Notes: generated from the sequence alone by a model not told the origin. Counted from the first letter of the stretch, positions 1 to 9,264 are shown. The stretch is DNA of 48,763 nucleotides from Novacetimonas cocois (GCF_003311635.1 NZ_QEXL01000007.1:597-49359), one strand, 5' to 3'. Made by a program: numbers and translations.

Positions 1-84
1 ACCAATACCGCGCTGGAAGCGCTGGGTGTCGGAATCAGCATGACCCAGCCCTTGCTAAAGACGGCAATCGGACCGAAATCATGA
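1..84 (+). CDS. 3' end of an upstream hopanoid-cluster gene (partial)
   Basis: An open frame enters from the left edge and ends at a TGA at 82-84, giving the last 27 residues of a protein (ends ...LLKTAIGPKS). The stop overlaps the hpnM start as ATGA (81-84), the usual signature of translationally coupled genes in one operon. The tail is too short to identify. From the neighbours it is probably another hopanoid biosynthesis or transport gene, but that is inference. Confidence 0.55.
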   Translation, partial: TNTALEALGVGISMTQPLLKTAIGPKS

Positions 85-743
85 TCATTATGAAACATGT
101 CCTGAAAACAACGTCTCTGGCGCTGTGCGCCGGGCTGGTGGCAGCGTCGGCGCTTCCGGCCCTGCCCGTCCTCATCCCTCCGGCGCATGCGGCGGCCGCG
201 TCCGATCCGCAGGCCCCCATCAAGGCGCTTTACGCCGAACTGACCCGCATCGAGGCCAAGAACAGTGGCTCGTTCGAGCAGCGGGCACAGGAACTGGGGC
301 CGGTCATCGACCGCGTCTATGACCTGGAGGCGATCCTGTCCTCCTCCATCGGGCCGCATTACGCCACCCTGTCGGCCGAGCAGAAGCAGACGCTGCTGGC
401 GACGTTCCGCCAGTTCACCATCGCCCGCAACCTTTCCAGCTTCAAGCCCGGCGCCGACGCGCGTTTCACCATCAATCCCGCCGTCCGTGACGCGCCGGTT
501 GGTGGCAACAAGATCGTCGATACCCAGATCGGATCATCCGATGACCCGTCCGGCACGGCGGTCAATTACGTCATGCACCTGAACGGGGCCAAGGGATATC
601 AGGTCGTTGACGTCCTGCTGAATGGCAACATCAGCCAGGTCGGCATGCAGCATTCGGACTTCCGCAGCGCGCTGGCTGGCGGGAATGTGCAAAATCTGAT
701 CGATCTGTTACAGAAGAAGATCAAGGTCTTTTCGGCAGGATGA
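81..743 (+). CDS. hpnM: HpnM, hopanoid-associated MlaC/Ttg2D-like periplasmic protein
   Basis: 220 aa. The N-terminus is a signal peptide: basic start (MKHVLK), a hydrophobic stretch to about residue 35, and an AHA-type cleavage site before AAASDP. The rest fits the toluene-tolerance/MlaC fold (soluble lipid-binding component), with the typical 'LSAEQKQTLLATFRQFTI' helix and a DVLLNGNISQV strand near the C-terminus. HpnM is the hopanoid-cluster version, thought to carry lipids across the periplasm. The ATG at 81 overlaps the upstream stop; an in-frame ATG at 90 (MKHVLK) is an equally good signal-peptide start. hpnI follows after 66 nt on the same strand. The family assignment is good; the hopanoid link comes from context. 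Confidence 0.85.
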   Translation: MIIMKHVLKTTSLALCAGLVAASALPALPVLIPPAHAAAASDPQAPIKALYAELTRIEAKNSGSFEQRAQELGPVIDRVYDLEAILSSSIGPHYATLSAEQKQTLLATFRQFTIARNLSSFKPGADARFTINPAVRDAPVGGNKIVDTQIGSSDDPSGTAVNYVMHLNGAKGYQVVDVLLNGNISQVGMQHSDFRSALAGGNVQNLIDLLQKKIKVFSAG

Positions 744-809
744 CCCCTTGCCCGGGTTACAGGCCGGATTCCCGATGTTATATCATGCACGCGCGACCCA
801 GCCGGAAAG

Positions 810-1991
810 ATGATGTCTGTTCTTAACGCCCTTGTCTCACCATCCGGTCTGGCCGCGACTGTCGCGGTGGCCGGGTGCGTACAGGCGACGCTAGGCACTT
901 TTCTGGTCTCGCGCTTCCGCGTGCAGGAAAAAAGCGCCGATCAGGCGGTGCCCATGCCCCCGGTGACGGTGCTCAAGCCCCTGCATGGCGACGAACCCCT
1001 GCTGGAAGAAGCGCTTGAAAGCTTCTGCACGCAGGATTATCCCGTCATGCAGATCATCTTTGGCGTGCAGTCGGAAGACGATGCCGCCATTCCCATCGTG
1101 CGGCGGCTGCGCGAACGCCATCCCGCGCTGGACATCGAACTGGTCATCGACCCGACCTTTCACGGCATCAACCGCAAGATCGGCAACCTCATCAACATGA
1201 TGACCCGCGCGCGTCATGACGTGCTGGTCATTTCCGATTCGGACATCCACGTGGCGCCCGATTACCTGCGCCACGTGGTCGGGGCGCTGGTTCCCGACCA
1301 TGTCGGGCTGGTCACCACGCTTTACGCCGGCCTGCCCGCCTCGCCCACGCTGCCGCGCCTGCTGGCGGCGGGGCAGATCAACCACAATTTCCTGCCCGGC
1401 GTCATGCTGTCGCGCTATCTGGGGCGGCAGGACTGCCTTGGCGCGACGATGGCGCTGCGCCGTTCGATGCTGCAGGCCATCGGCGGGCTGGAGGCACTGG
1501 TCCCCCATGTCGCGGACGACGCGATGCTGGGCCGCTATGTCCGCGAGCAGGGCAAGGATATCGCCATCGCCGCGTGCATGACATGGACCACCGTGGGGGA
1601 AACCTCCCTGCGGGAGGTGCTGGCCCATGAACTGCGCTGGGGCCGGACGGTCAAGACGCTGGAACCGCTGGGCTATGCCGCGTCGGCCATCCAGCTTCCG
1701 CTGTTCTGGGCCACGCTGGCGGTGGTGCTTGCGCCGCATGCCACGTGGACATGGGTGTTTTTCCTGTTCGTATGGGCGGCGCGTGCCGTGTGCGCGTTCA
1801 TCATGGACCGCGCGCTGGCGCAGCGTAGCCTGATTCCACTGTTCCTGCTGCCGCTGCGTGACTGGCTGTCGGCCGCCATCATGGTCGGCAGCGTGACAGG
1901 AACGCGCGTGGCGTGGCGCGGACAGACTATGCACATTTCGCCACATTCCGCTATGACATCCCGATCACAACCTGCCTCCCCCGGTGACTGA
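810..1991 (+). CDS. hpnI: HpnI, hopanoid glycosyltransferase (ceramide glucosyltransferase-like)
   Basis: 393 aa, glycosyltransferase family 2/21 fold. It has an N-terminal hydrophobic anchor (about 10-32), the nucleotide-binding opening VTVLKPLHGDEPLLEE (about 52-67), a DSD metal/sugar-nucleotide motif at 143-145, a DDAML acid motif, and an ELRWGRT sequence matching the (Q/R)xxRW motif. C-terminal hydrophobic helices (about 285-350) place it at the inner membrane. In characterised bacteria HpnI attaches N-acetylglucosamine to bacteriohopanetetrol, the first step of cyclitol-ether formation. ATGs at 810 and 813 are both possible; GGAAAG at 804-809 suits the second better. Flanked by hpnM and hpnJ on the same strand. 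Confidence 0.87.
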   Translation: MMSVLNALVSPSGLAATVAVAGCVQATLGTFLVSRFRVQEKSADQAVPMPPVTVLKPLHGDEPLLEEALESFCTQDYPVMQIIFGVQSEDDAAIPIVRRLRERHPALDIELVIDPTFHGINRKIGNLINMMTRARHDVLVISDSDIHVAPDYLRHVVGALVPDHVGLVTTLYAGLPASPTLPRLLAAGQINHNFLPGVMLSRYLGRQDCLGATMALRRSMLQAIGGLEALVPHVADDAMLGRYVREQGKDIAIAACMTWTTVGETSLREVLAHELRWGRTVKTLEPLGYAASAIQLPLFWATLAVVLAPHATWTWVFFLFVWAARAVCAFIMDRALAQRSLIPLFLLPLRDWLSAAIMVGSVTGTRVAWRGQTMHISPHSAMTSRSQPASPGD

Positions 1992-2086
1992 CCCCGCCGG
2001 GGCCGGGCAGGCCGAACCCAACCAGTCAAGGCAACTGCGGTCGCGCGGGGGAGTGAGCCCCTTTCAGACCCGAGGATTCGCGTAAC

Positions 2087-3511
2087 ATGATGAAGACCCT
2101 GTTTCTCCAGCCGCCTTCCTTCGACGGATTCGATGGCGGGGCCGGTTCCCGCTATCAGGCCAAGCGGGAAATCAAGTCGTTCTGGTATCCGACATGGCTG
2201 GCGCAGCCCGCCGCCATGGTGGAGGGCAGCCGCCTGATCGACGCGCCCCCCGCGCGCATGGGCATGGAACCGATCCTTGAGGACGTACGCAACCGCGACC
2301 TCGTCATCATGCACACCTCCACCCCGTCCTTTGCCTCCGACGTGCGGGTGGCGCAGATGCTCAAGGACGCGAATCCGTCGGTCAAGATCGGCATGGTCGG
2401 CGCGAAGGTCGCCGTTCAGCCGGAGGAAAGCCTGCTGAACGCCGCCCCGGTCGATTTCGTGGCACGTAACGAGTTCGATTACACCATCAAGGAAATCGCC
2501 GAAGGCCGCGACTGGAAGGATGTCGATGGCATCACGTGGCGCGACCCCAACGGCAAGATCATCTCCAACCGCGACCGCGCGATGATCGAGGACATGGACA
2601 GCCTGCCGTTCGTGACCGAGGTGTACAAGCGTGACCTGAAGATCGAGGATTACTTCATCGGTTACCTGATGCACCCCTACATCTCGATCTATACCGGTCG
2701 CGGGTGCAAGTCGCGCTGCACGTTCTGCCTGTGGCCGCAGACGGTGGGCGGCCATCATTACCGCACCCGCAGCCCCGAACACGTGGCGGCCGAAATCCGC
2801 CTCGCACGGCAGTATTTCCCGCAGGTGAAAGAATTCTTCTTCGACGACGACACCTTCACCGACGACCTGCCCCGCGCCGAGGCCATTGCCCGCGAACTGG
2901 GCAAGATGGGCGTCACCTGGTCGTGCAACGCCAAGGCGAACGTGCCGCGCAAGACGCTGGAGGTCCTGAAGGAAAACGGCCTGCGCCTGCTGCTGGTGGG
3001 ATATGAAAGCGGCAACCAGCAGATCCTGCACAACATCAAGAAGGGCATGCGGGTCGAGGTCGCGCGCGAGTTCACCAAGAACTGCCACGAGCTGGGCATC
3101 AAGATCCATGGCACCTTCATCCTCGGCCTGCCGGGCGAGACGAAGGAGACCATTCAGGAAACCATCAAGTTCGCGACCGAAATCAACCCGCACACGCTGC
3201 AGGTTTCGCTGGCCGCCCCCTATCCGGGGACGTTCCTGCACAAGCAGGCAACGGAAAATGGCTGGCTGGATGCAAGCAACGCGGAACTGATCGATGAAAA
3301 CGGCGTGCAGATCGCGCCGCTGCATTACCCGCACCTGTCGCACACCGAAATCTTCAACAGTGTCGAGGATTTCTATCGGAAGTTCTATTTCCGCGCGCCG
3401 AAGATCGCCTCCATCGTGGGCGAGATGGTGCGTTCGCCCCAGATGATGAAGCGTCGCCTGCGCGAGGGGGTGGAGTTCTTCCAGTTCCTGCGCGAACGTC
3501 GCGCGGCCTGA
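2087..3511 (+). CDS. hpnJ: HpnJ, radical SAM enzyme of hopanoid cyclitol-ether synthesis
   Basis: 474 aa, normal for the family. The N-terminal third looks like a B12-binding-type Rossmann domain (HTSTPSF..., IGMVGAKVAV). The radical SAM core carries CX3CX2C at Cys207, Cys211 and Cys214 (GRGCKSRCTFC), followed by FFFDDDTFTDD and the GYESGNQQIL strand. Radical SAM enzymes use a [4Fe-4S] cluster and S-adenosylmethionine to make a 5'-deoxyadenosyl radical. HpnJ is proposed to contract the glucosamine ring of the HpnI/HpnK product into the cyclitol ether. Start at 2087 with GAGGA about 11 nt upstream; a second ATG at 2090 follows. A strong terminator lies directly downstream, before hpnK. Confidence 0.9.
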   Translation: MMKTLFLQPPSFDGFDGGAGSRYQAKREIKSFWYPTWLAQPAAMVEGSRLIDAPPARMGMEPILEDVRNRDLVIMHTSTPSFASDVRVAQMLKDANPSVKIGMVGAKVAVQPEESLLNAAPVDFVARNEFDYTIKEIAEGRDWKDVDGITWRDPNGKIISNRDRAMIEDMDSLPFVTEVYKRDLKIEDYFIGYLMHPYISIYTGRGCKSRCTFCLWPQTVGGHHYRTRSPEHVAAEIRLARQYFPQVKEFFFDDDTFTDDLPRAEAIARELGKMGVTWSCNAKANVPRKTLEVLKENGLRLLLVGYESGNQQILHNIKKGMRVEVAREFTKNCHELGIKIHGTFILGLPGETKETIQETIKFATEINPHTLQVSLAAPYPGTFLHKQATENGWLDASNAELIDENGVQIAPLHYPHLSHTEIFNSVEDFYRKFYFRAPKIASIVGEMVRSPQMMKRRLREGVEFFQFLRERRAA

Positions 3512-3531
3512 TCGCCGTCACGCATCTTTTG

Positions 3532-3561
3532 CGCCGGAACCCGCGGGTTCCGGCGTTTTTT
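3532..3561 (+). terminator. Rho-independent terminator after hpnJ
   Basis: A perfect 10-bp GC-rich stem (CGCCGGAACC / GGTTCCGGCG) with a 4-nt loop is followed by six T residues at 3556-3561. It starts 20 nt after the hpnJ stop and ends 31 nt before the hpnK start, so it should separate or attenuate transcription of hpnK relative to hpnMIJ. Confidence 0.85.
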
Positions 3562-3592
3562 CTGGTATCGTTACATCCGGTTCCCTGCCCCA

Positions 3593-4447
3593 ATGAAACG
3601 CGTCATCATATCCGCCGATGATTTCGGCCTGTCGGAAGAGGTGAATGAAGCCGTCGAGATCGCGCATCGCGACGGCCTGCTGTCCACCGCCAGCCTGATG
3701 GTCGCTGGTCCCGCGGCGGAGGACGCGATCCGGCGCGCGAAACGCCTGCCGGACCTGCGGGTGGGGCTGCATCTGGTCGCGATCGAGGGACCGGCCACCC
3801 TGCCCCCGGCCGAAATCCCGCTGCTGGTGCCGCAGGACGGGCAGTTCCCTTCGGACCAGCTGAAGCTCGGGATCGAATATTTCTTCCGCCCTGCCGTACG
3901 GCGCGAACTGGCCGCCGAAATCGAGGCCCAGTTCCGGGCCTTTTCACGCACCGGGCTGGCGCTGGACCATGCCAACGCGCACAAGCACATGCACCTGCAT
4001 CCCACGGTCGGGCGTTACATGATCGAAAGCGGGCTGCGCCACGGGCTGCGCGCGGTGCGCGTGCCGCTGGAACCGCCCGAACCGCTGTTCGCGGCGGGTA
4101 CCTATGCCGATACGTTGGGCGATGCGGCGCTGCGGCGCTGGACCCGGCTGCTGCGTCATCAGGCGCATAAGGCGGGACTGGTGACCAATGACTGGTGCTT
4201 TGGCCTGGCGTGGAGCGGCCACATGACGACGGAGCGTGTCTCCGCCCTTGCGGCGCATCTGCCGGACGGGCTGTCGGAAATCTATTTCCATCCCGCCACG
4301 GCCAAGAACAGGCTGCTGCAGCGCCTGATGCCGACCTATGAACATGTGGCGGAATTCGAAACGCTGTGCAGCCCCGGCCTGCGCGCGGGCCTGCGCCATG
4401 CGGGGGCGACCCCGACGACATGGACGGACGTGGCGCGCGCGGCATAG
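3593..4447 (+). CDS. hpnK: HpnK, YdjC/ChbG-type hopanoid sugar deacetylase
   Basis: 284 aa with the YdjC-like deacetylase layout: the DD pair at Asp9-Asp10 (IISADDFGLS) and the metal histidines in GLHLV and HANAHKHMHLHP (about 123-134). The family removes N-acetyl groups from oligosaccharides with a divalent metal. HpnK deacetylates the N-acetylglucosaminyl-hopanoid made by HpnI, giving the substrate for HpnJ. It sits on the same strand as hpnIJ but is separated from hpnJ by a terminator, so it may have its own promoter in the 31-nt gap or depend on read-through. The C-terminus is followed directly by the tandem repeat region. Confidence 0.88.
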   Translation: MKRVIISADDFGLSEEVNEAVEIAHRDGLLSTASLMVAGPAAEDAIRRAKRLPDLRVGLHLVAIEGPATLPPAEIPLLVPQDGQFPSDQLKLGIEYFFRPAVRRELAAEIEAQFRAFSRTGLALDHANAHKHMHLHPTVGRYMIESGLRHGLRAVRVPLEPPEPLFAAGTYADTLGDAALRRWTRLLRHQAHKAGLVTNDWCFGLAWSGHMTTERVSALAAHLPDGLSEIYFHPATAKNRLLQRLMPTYEHVAEFETLCSPGLRAGLRHAGATPTTWTDVARAA

Positions 4448-4450
4448 TAT

Positions 4451-4773
4451 TTCAGGGACGTGGCCCCAAAGGTCACGGCCCCCTGGATACCAGTATCTTC
4501 AGACAGATCAGGGTGCAGGGAGCCCGCTCCCTGCCGGGTCCGGGCAGCGCCCGGATGGTGCTGCATGCGACGGCGTTACATGCCGGGACACAGGTATTCA
4601 GGGGCGTTGCCCCCGAACCCCCACCAAAGGTCATGGACCTTTGGAAACCAGTACTTTCGGACAGATCAGGATGCAGGGAGCCATGCTCCCTGCCGGGTTC
4701 GGGCGGTGCCCGGGTGGTTCATGCACGCGACGGCACTACATGCCGGGACGCGGGCAATCAGGGACGCTGTCCC
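4451..4773. repeat. Diverged tandem repeat, two ~150-nt units plus a partial third
   Basis: Unit 1 (4451-4596) and unit 2 (4597-4756) align along their length. Both open with TTCAGGG(A/G)CGT, then a 'CAAAGGTCA' block, a CCAGTA(T/C)TTTC block, GACAGATCAGG(G/A)TGCAGGGAG, a CTCCCTGCCGGGT hairpin partner, and end with TACATGCCGGGAC. A third start (4757-4773) follows before the trxA stop. Each unit contains the inverted pair GCAGGGAG.../...CTCCCTGC, a likely stem-loop. It lies between the convergent hpnK and trxA genes. Open frames across it are not convincing. Confidence 0.7.
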
Positions 4774-4774
4774 T

Positions 4775-5104
4775 TCAGGCGAGGCTGGTCTTCACCCATT
4801 CCTTGAGCTGCGTCTTGGGGGCCGCACCGACCTTGTCCGCAACCACCTTGCCGCCCTTGAACAGCAGCAGCGTCGGAATGCCGCGCACGCCATAGGTGTT
4901 CGGGGTTTCGGGGTTTTCGTCGATGTTGACCTTGACCACCTTCAGCTTGCCCTTGAACTCCGCGCCGATTTCTTCCAGCGCGGGGGCGACCATCTTGCAC
5001 GGTCCGCACCATTCGGCCCAGAAATCGACCAGAACGGGCTCGCTGGATTCCAGCACCTGCGACTTGAATTCGGCGTCTTTGACGGCGACGGTGTTCTCGC
5101 TCAT
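4775..5104 (-). CDS. trxA: Thioredoxin
   Basis: 109 aa, standard thioredoxin length, with the WCGPCK active site (about residues 29-34) in [14 protein letters not shown] and the cis-proline strand [12 protein letters not shown]. It is a cytoplasmic dithiol reductase. The frame is open further upstream, but the start at 5104 ([10 protein letters not shown]) matches thioredoxin N-termini and has a good AAGGAG ribosome-binding site 9 nt before it. It lies downstream of addA on the same strand, separated from it by a small membrane-protein gene; addA next to trxA is a common alphaproteobacterial order. Confidence 0.95.
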   Translation of the reverse strand: MSENTVAVKDAEFKSQVLESSEPVLVDFWAEWCGPCKMVAPALEEIGAEFKGKLKVVKVNIDENPETPNTYGVRGIPTLLLFKGGKVVADKVGAAPKTQLKEWVKTSLA

Positions 5105-5292
5105 AGCATCACTCCTTTTCGTCGCGGCGGAACCCGCGACGTTATCAGCTTCCTTGCACATGGCGAGCCTGGGGCGCGGGGTCAAGTCATTGCGGCATCA
5201 GGAACCCTGCCGGTCGGGTGCGAAAGCCGTCCCCCGGACCGCCGCCGCGACGGCACCCGCACCTGCCGCAGCGTCATGGATGCGTCGGCGCC

Positions 5293-5517
5293 CTATGTCC
5301 CGACCTGCCCGGCCTGCCCTTTCTTCCAGCCCTTCCATCCCTCCCACAGGCCGTAAGCGACGCCGCAGGCGCTCAGGGCAAGCAGCGGGAGGCAGATGAA
5401 ATTCAGCACTGCAATATTGATGTGAACGGGATGCCGGGCAATCCAGCTCCCTGCCCAGAAACCACCAGCAGCCGGACATATGACAAGCACTGTTTTCCAG
5501 ATATTGCCGTATTTCAT
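5293..5517 (-). CDS. Small two-TM membrane protein of unknown function
   Basis: 74 aa starting at 5517 (MKYGNIWKTVLV), with a GGGGG ribosome-binding site about 7 nt upstream. Two hydrophobic segments are visible (about residues 8-24 and 30-54), followed by a Trp/Lys/Gly-rich tail (LWEGWKGWKKGQ). I do not recognise a family. The frame continues upstream of 5517 but that part lacks a start with an RBS. It lies between addA and trxA on the same strand. Confidence 0.5.
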   Translation of the reverse strand: MKYGNIWKTVLVICPAAGGFWAGSWIARHPVHINIAVLNFICLPLLALSACGVAYGLWEGWKGWKKGQAGQVGT

Positions 5518-5609
5518 TGCAATTCCCCCGCACATCCCCAAACAAGGCCCCGAAACCGTAATAGACTGCCTGAAAGGTCGCTGCTCCAGCAAAAAACTCC
5601 CATCATGGG

Positions 5610-5661
5610 AAAGTTTCTGGTGAAGCTTTGTTAAAAAAAGGCGGCACCCGAAAACTTTTAT
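5610..5661 (+). repeat. Dispersed palindromic repeat, copy 1 (internally deleted)
   Basis: Starts AAGTTTCTGGTGAAGCTTTG and ends with AAAGGCGGCACCCGAAAACTTTT, the same ends as the full-length copies, but the central hairpin part is missing, leaving about 52 nt. It lies just beyond the 3' end of addA. Confidence 0.7.
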
Positions 5662-5676
5662 ACTTTCATCAACAGG

Positions 5677-8600
5677 TTACTGTATCCGCGACGGGGCATT
5701 GGCCGCGACCAGCGCATCGGGCAGGACGCTGACGCGCACATCCTCCGTCCAGACAAGGATGCAGGTGATCGCGCGCCCCGGATACAGCGCGCGCAGCAAC
5801 GCGCGATAGGACGCCATCTGCCGCAGGTACAGCACCGGCGTGTCCTCGACGCGCGCGGGGGGCTGGCGGTTGGTCTTGAAATCGCACAGCAGCACCTCGC
5901 TGTCGGTCACCGCCATGCGATCGACCAGCCCCACGATCACCGTATCGCCCACCACGCCGGCCAATGGCTGCTCCGCCCGGCTGCCGGGGGCGAACAGGGG
6001 CGCCATCGCGGGCATGTCCATCACCGCCATCACCTGGGACGCGATGCGTTCGCACTGCGCGGGCGACAGGTCGCCGCCACGCCGCGACAGCCACGCGCGC
6101 GCCACGCCGGCCCGCGCGGCCGGGGCGCAATCAGGCAGGTACTGCAACAGCGCATGCACCATCTGCCCGCGTCGCAGCGCATTCATCCGCCGCGTGGCCG
6201 CACCCGGTCCGCCGGTCCCGCCGGCGCGCGCGATCTCCAGCGGGGAGCGCACGGCGGGCTGCGGGCCAAGGGCGACGTCATCGGGACGGCTGGGGGCCAG
6301 CGGCCGCGCCAGCGGTCCTTCCACCGGCGGGGCAACAGGCGTCCAGTCGGGGGCCGATCCCATCCATCGCGGCAGCGGCGCGGCGGCCGGGGGCGCCGCC
6401 TGCGCCACGGGGGCGGCGGGACGCGGGGCATAGGCTTCCTCGATCACCAGTGTCTCGCCCGGCCATCCCATGGCAAAGGGCTCGCGTGTCGCTCCCTCCG
6501 CCTCGAACGCCTGACGGCACAGGTCGTACCAGCTGTCCTCCGGCACGCCGCGGCGCGGTTCCCACCCGCATATCACCAGCCGCTCGCTCGCGCGGGTCAG
6601 GGCGACATATAGCAGGCGGTTATACTCCTCCACCGCCGCAAGCCGCAGATGCTCCTGCAGTTCCTGCGTCACCCCGGTGCCCAGTTCGCGGCGCGGCACC
6701 CACAGCGGGATTTCCAGCCCCTCCTGCCCGTCGCGCGCCCACAGCAGGCCGCTGTCGAATCGCGGGGTGCCCACCGTGTCGGGCAGGATGACAAGACGCG
6801 CCTGCAGCCCCTTGGACCCGTGGGCGGTCATGACGCGCACCATGTCCGCGCCGGCGTCGGGTTCGCGCTTCACCGTCTCGGCCGAGGCATGGAGCCAGTG
6901 CAGGAAGCCCTGCAGCGACAGGACATGCGTTTCCTCGAACCTCAGCGCCGCCGACAGCAGTTCATCGACCGGCTCCACCGCCTCCGGCCCCAGCCGCGCC
7001 AGCAGCCGCGCGCGTCCGCCCAGCGGGCCCAGCGCCTCGGACAGCAGGGCATAGGGGGAGGCATAATCCACCTTGCCAAACAGGGTGTCGAGCATCCGCC
7101 ACGCCCGCGTCCAGTCGGGGCGTTCGGCGTGCCGCGCGCGCAGCACCGCCCACAGTGGCCGTCCATCCCGCCCGGTCGAAAGCCGCATCAGGCTGTCATC
7201 ATCCAGCCCCCCCAGCGGCGAGGTCAGGACGCAGGCCAGCGTCAGGTCATCCTGCGGCAGCAGCAGCGCCGCGCACAGCGCCATCAGGTCACGCACCGCC
7301 AGTTGGTCCGTCAGCACCGTGCGCACCAGCGTCGCCACGGGCACATCGTGGGTCTTGAGCGCACGGATCAGCGCGCGTGCAAAGGCGGAGCGGCGCGGCA
7401 CGAGGATCAGCACGTCGCCGGGCGCAAGCGGCGGCTGCCCCGCGGCGGGCGCGCGGCGCAGTTCGCGCGCGATCCACGCCGCCAGCGTATCGGCCAGCTG
7501 CTGCTGCGCCGTGGACTGTCCCGCGTTGCGGGTGGGCGCGCGCCAGGGATCGGCTTCTTCCCCGTCCTCGGTCGCCGGGGTGATGGGCCACAGCTCGACC
7601 CGGCCGCCGCCGCCGGGGCGCGCGGTGACATGGGTGGGAATGCCGCTGTCGGGTTCGGCCACGCCGCGCGCGGCGGCGGGAATGGAAAATACCCGGTCCA
7701 CCAGCGCCAGCACCGGCGTGGTCGAACGGAACGACACCGTCAGCGCGGGTTCGCGCCAGTGCGCGCCCGCGTTGCGCGCCTGCCGGCGAAAATGTTCGCG
7801 CCAGCGGCGGAATGCCTCGGGGTCCGCGCCCTGAAAGGAATAGATCGACTGCTTGTAATCCCCCACGGCAAAGATCGTGCGCGGCGGGCCGTCGGGCGTG
7901 CGCGTGCCCTCGCCGGCAAAGAACTCCGCCGTCAGTCCGCCCGCGATGGCCCACTGTTCGGGGGAGGTATCCTGCACCTCGTCCAGAAGCAGGTGGTCGA
8001 TCCCGCCATCGAGCTTGTACAGCACCCACGCCGCCCCCGGATCGCGCAGCAGCCCGAGCGTGCGTTCGATCAGGTCGTCATAATCCACCAGCCCCTGCCC
8101 GGTCTTGCGCGCGGCATATCCCTCCAGCACCGGGACCGCGACCGACAGCAGGGCGCGGCTGAGGTCACAGACCGTGATCGCGCGCAGTTCCGCCTCCACG
8201 TCCAGGACGCGCTGCGCCTCCGCCATCAGGGCGTCGCCGATCCCGGGATATTTCGCATCCAGCTTCGGGTTCAGGCCCCCGCGCTTGCGCGGGCTGCCGT
8301 CGCGCGTCAGCAGGCCGGCGCGCCAGTCGTCCCACCGGGCAATACGCGCCTCCACCCCCTCGCCCAGCCACGCCAGCATCTCCGCCGCCGCCGCGCGCAC
8401 CTTGGTCGATCCTTCCTCCATGACCGTAACCAGCCCCGTGCGCAGCGTCTCCTCGTCGGGGATACGGGCGCAGGCATCGCGCAGGATGGCCGCCGCATCG
8501 TCGCCACGCACGCCCAGCACGCGGCGCAGCGCCGCGTTCACCGCCGCGGGGTCGGCACGCCACGATTCGGCCACCCGGTGGAACTGCCGCAGCCGCGCCT

Positions 8601-9264
8601 GAAGCCGCGTGACCAGCAGGGTGAAATTCGTCACCCCCACCTGCCCCGCAAGGGTGGCGATGGCAGGCCCCCCCCGGCCGATCACGTCCTCCACCGCGCC
8701 ACGCAGGGCAAGGCGCGCGTCCGTTTCCTCCACCAGCGTGAAATGCGGGCTGATTGCCGCCTCCACCGGGAAACGCCGCAGCAGCGACTGGCAGAAGGCA
8801 TGGATCGTACCGATACGCATGCCGCCGGGCAGGTCGAGGACGCGGGCGAACAGTTCCCGCGCCACCTGCCGGGTCCGTTCCTCCGCCGGGACGAACAGGC
8901 CGCGCAGTTCGGCGTCCAGTTCCCCATCCGGCAGCGTCACCCACCGTCCCAGCCGGTTCTGCAGGCGGATGGCCATTTCGGCGGCCGCCGCCTTGGTAAA
9001 GGTCAGGCACAGGATGCGCGCCGGGTCCGACCCCGGCAGCAGCACCGCATTCCCCTGCGCGTCACGCGCCGGGCGCGGCAGCATCAGCCGCAGAAGCCGG
9101 TCGATCAGCAGCTTTGTCTTGCCACTTCCGGCGGAGGCGGACACGAAGACCGAGGTCTGCGGGTCGGACGCCTGCGCCTGGCTTTTATTGGCAAGCGTGA
9201 TCGCGTCGGGCGGGATCGCGCCGGGGACCAGCCTGTCGGGTCCGACCGTATCGGGGGGTGTCAT
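5677..9264 (-). CDS. addA: AddA, helicase-nuclease subunit of the AddAB double-strand-break repair complex
   Basis: 1195 aa. UvrD-like helicase with Walker A GSGKT at 46-50 (SASAGSGKTKLL), motif Ia CLTFTKAAAAEMA (about 86-98), Walker B LLLDEVQDTS at 425-434, and FAVGDYKQSIYSFQGADP further on. The C-terminal PD-(D/E)XK nuclease shows GLVDRM, LLCDFKTNRQ and the RQMASYR motif. With AddB it unwinds and resects DNA ends to load RecA. Its ATG overlaps the addB stop as ATGA (9261-9264), so the two subunits are translationally coupled. Length and motifs are complete. Confidence 0.95.
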   Translation of the reverse strand: MTPPDTVGPDRLVPGAIPPDAITLANKSQAQASDPQTSVFVSASAGSGKTKLLIDRLLRLMLPRPARDAQGNAVLLPGSDPARILCLTFTKAAAAEMAIRLQNRLGRWVTLPDGELDAELRGLFVPAEERTRQVARELFARVLDLPGGMRIGTIHAFCQSLLRRFPVEAAISPHFTLVEETDARLALRGAVEDVIGRGGPAIATLAGQVGVTNFTLLVTRLQARLRQFHRVAESWRADPAAVNAALRRVLGVRGDDAAAILRDACARIPDEETLRTGLVTVMEEGSTKVRAAAAEMLAWLGEGVEARIARWDDWRAGLLTRDGSPRKRGGLNPKLDAKYPGIGDALMAEAQRVLDVEAELRAITVCDLSRALLSVAVPVLEGYAARKTGQGLVDYDDLIERTLGLLRDPGAAWVLYKLDGGIDHLLLDEVQDTSPEQWAIAGGLTAEFFAGEGTRTPDGPPRTIFAVGDYKQSIYSFQGADPEAFRRWREHFRRQARNAGAHWREPALTVSFRSTTPVLALVDRVFSIPAAARGVAEPDSGIPTHVTARPGGGGRVELWPITPATEDGEEADPWRAPTRNAGQSTAQQQLADTLAAWIARELRRAPAAGQPPLAPGDVLILVPRRSAFARALIRALKTHDVPVATLVRTVLTDQLAVRDLMALCAALLLPQDDLTLACVLTSPLGGLDDDSLMRLSTGRDGRPLWAVLRARHAERPDWTRAWRMLDTLFGKVDYASPYALLSEALGPLGGRARLLARLGPEAVEPVDELLSAALRFEETHVLSLQGFLHWLHASAETVKREPDAGADMVRVMTAHGSKGLQARLVILPDTVGTPRFDSGLLWARDGQEGLEIPLWVPRRELGTGVTQELQEHLRLAAVEEYNRLLYVALTRASERLVICGWEPRRGVPEDSWYDLCRQAFEAEGATREPFAMGWPGETLVIEEAYAPRPAAPVAQAAPPAAAPLPRWMGSAPDWTPVAPPVEGPLARPLAPSRPDDVALGPQPAVRSPLEIARAGGTGGPGAATRRMNALRRGQMVHALLQYLPDCAPAARAGVARAWLSRRGGDLSPAQCERIASQVMAVMDMPAMAPLFAPGSRAEQPLAGVVGDTVIVGLVDRMAVTDSEVLLCDFKTNRQPPARVEDTPVLYLRQMASYRALLRALYPGRAITCILVWTEDVRVSVLPDALVAANAPSRIQ

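Noticed and set aside
4338-5356. Open frames through the tandem repeat (4338-4895, 4460-5356)
   Set aside because: They cross the repeat units and run antisense into trxA; no RBS or family similarity.
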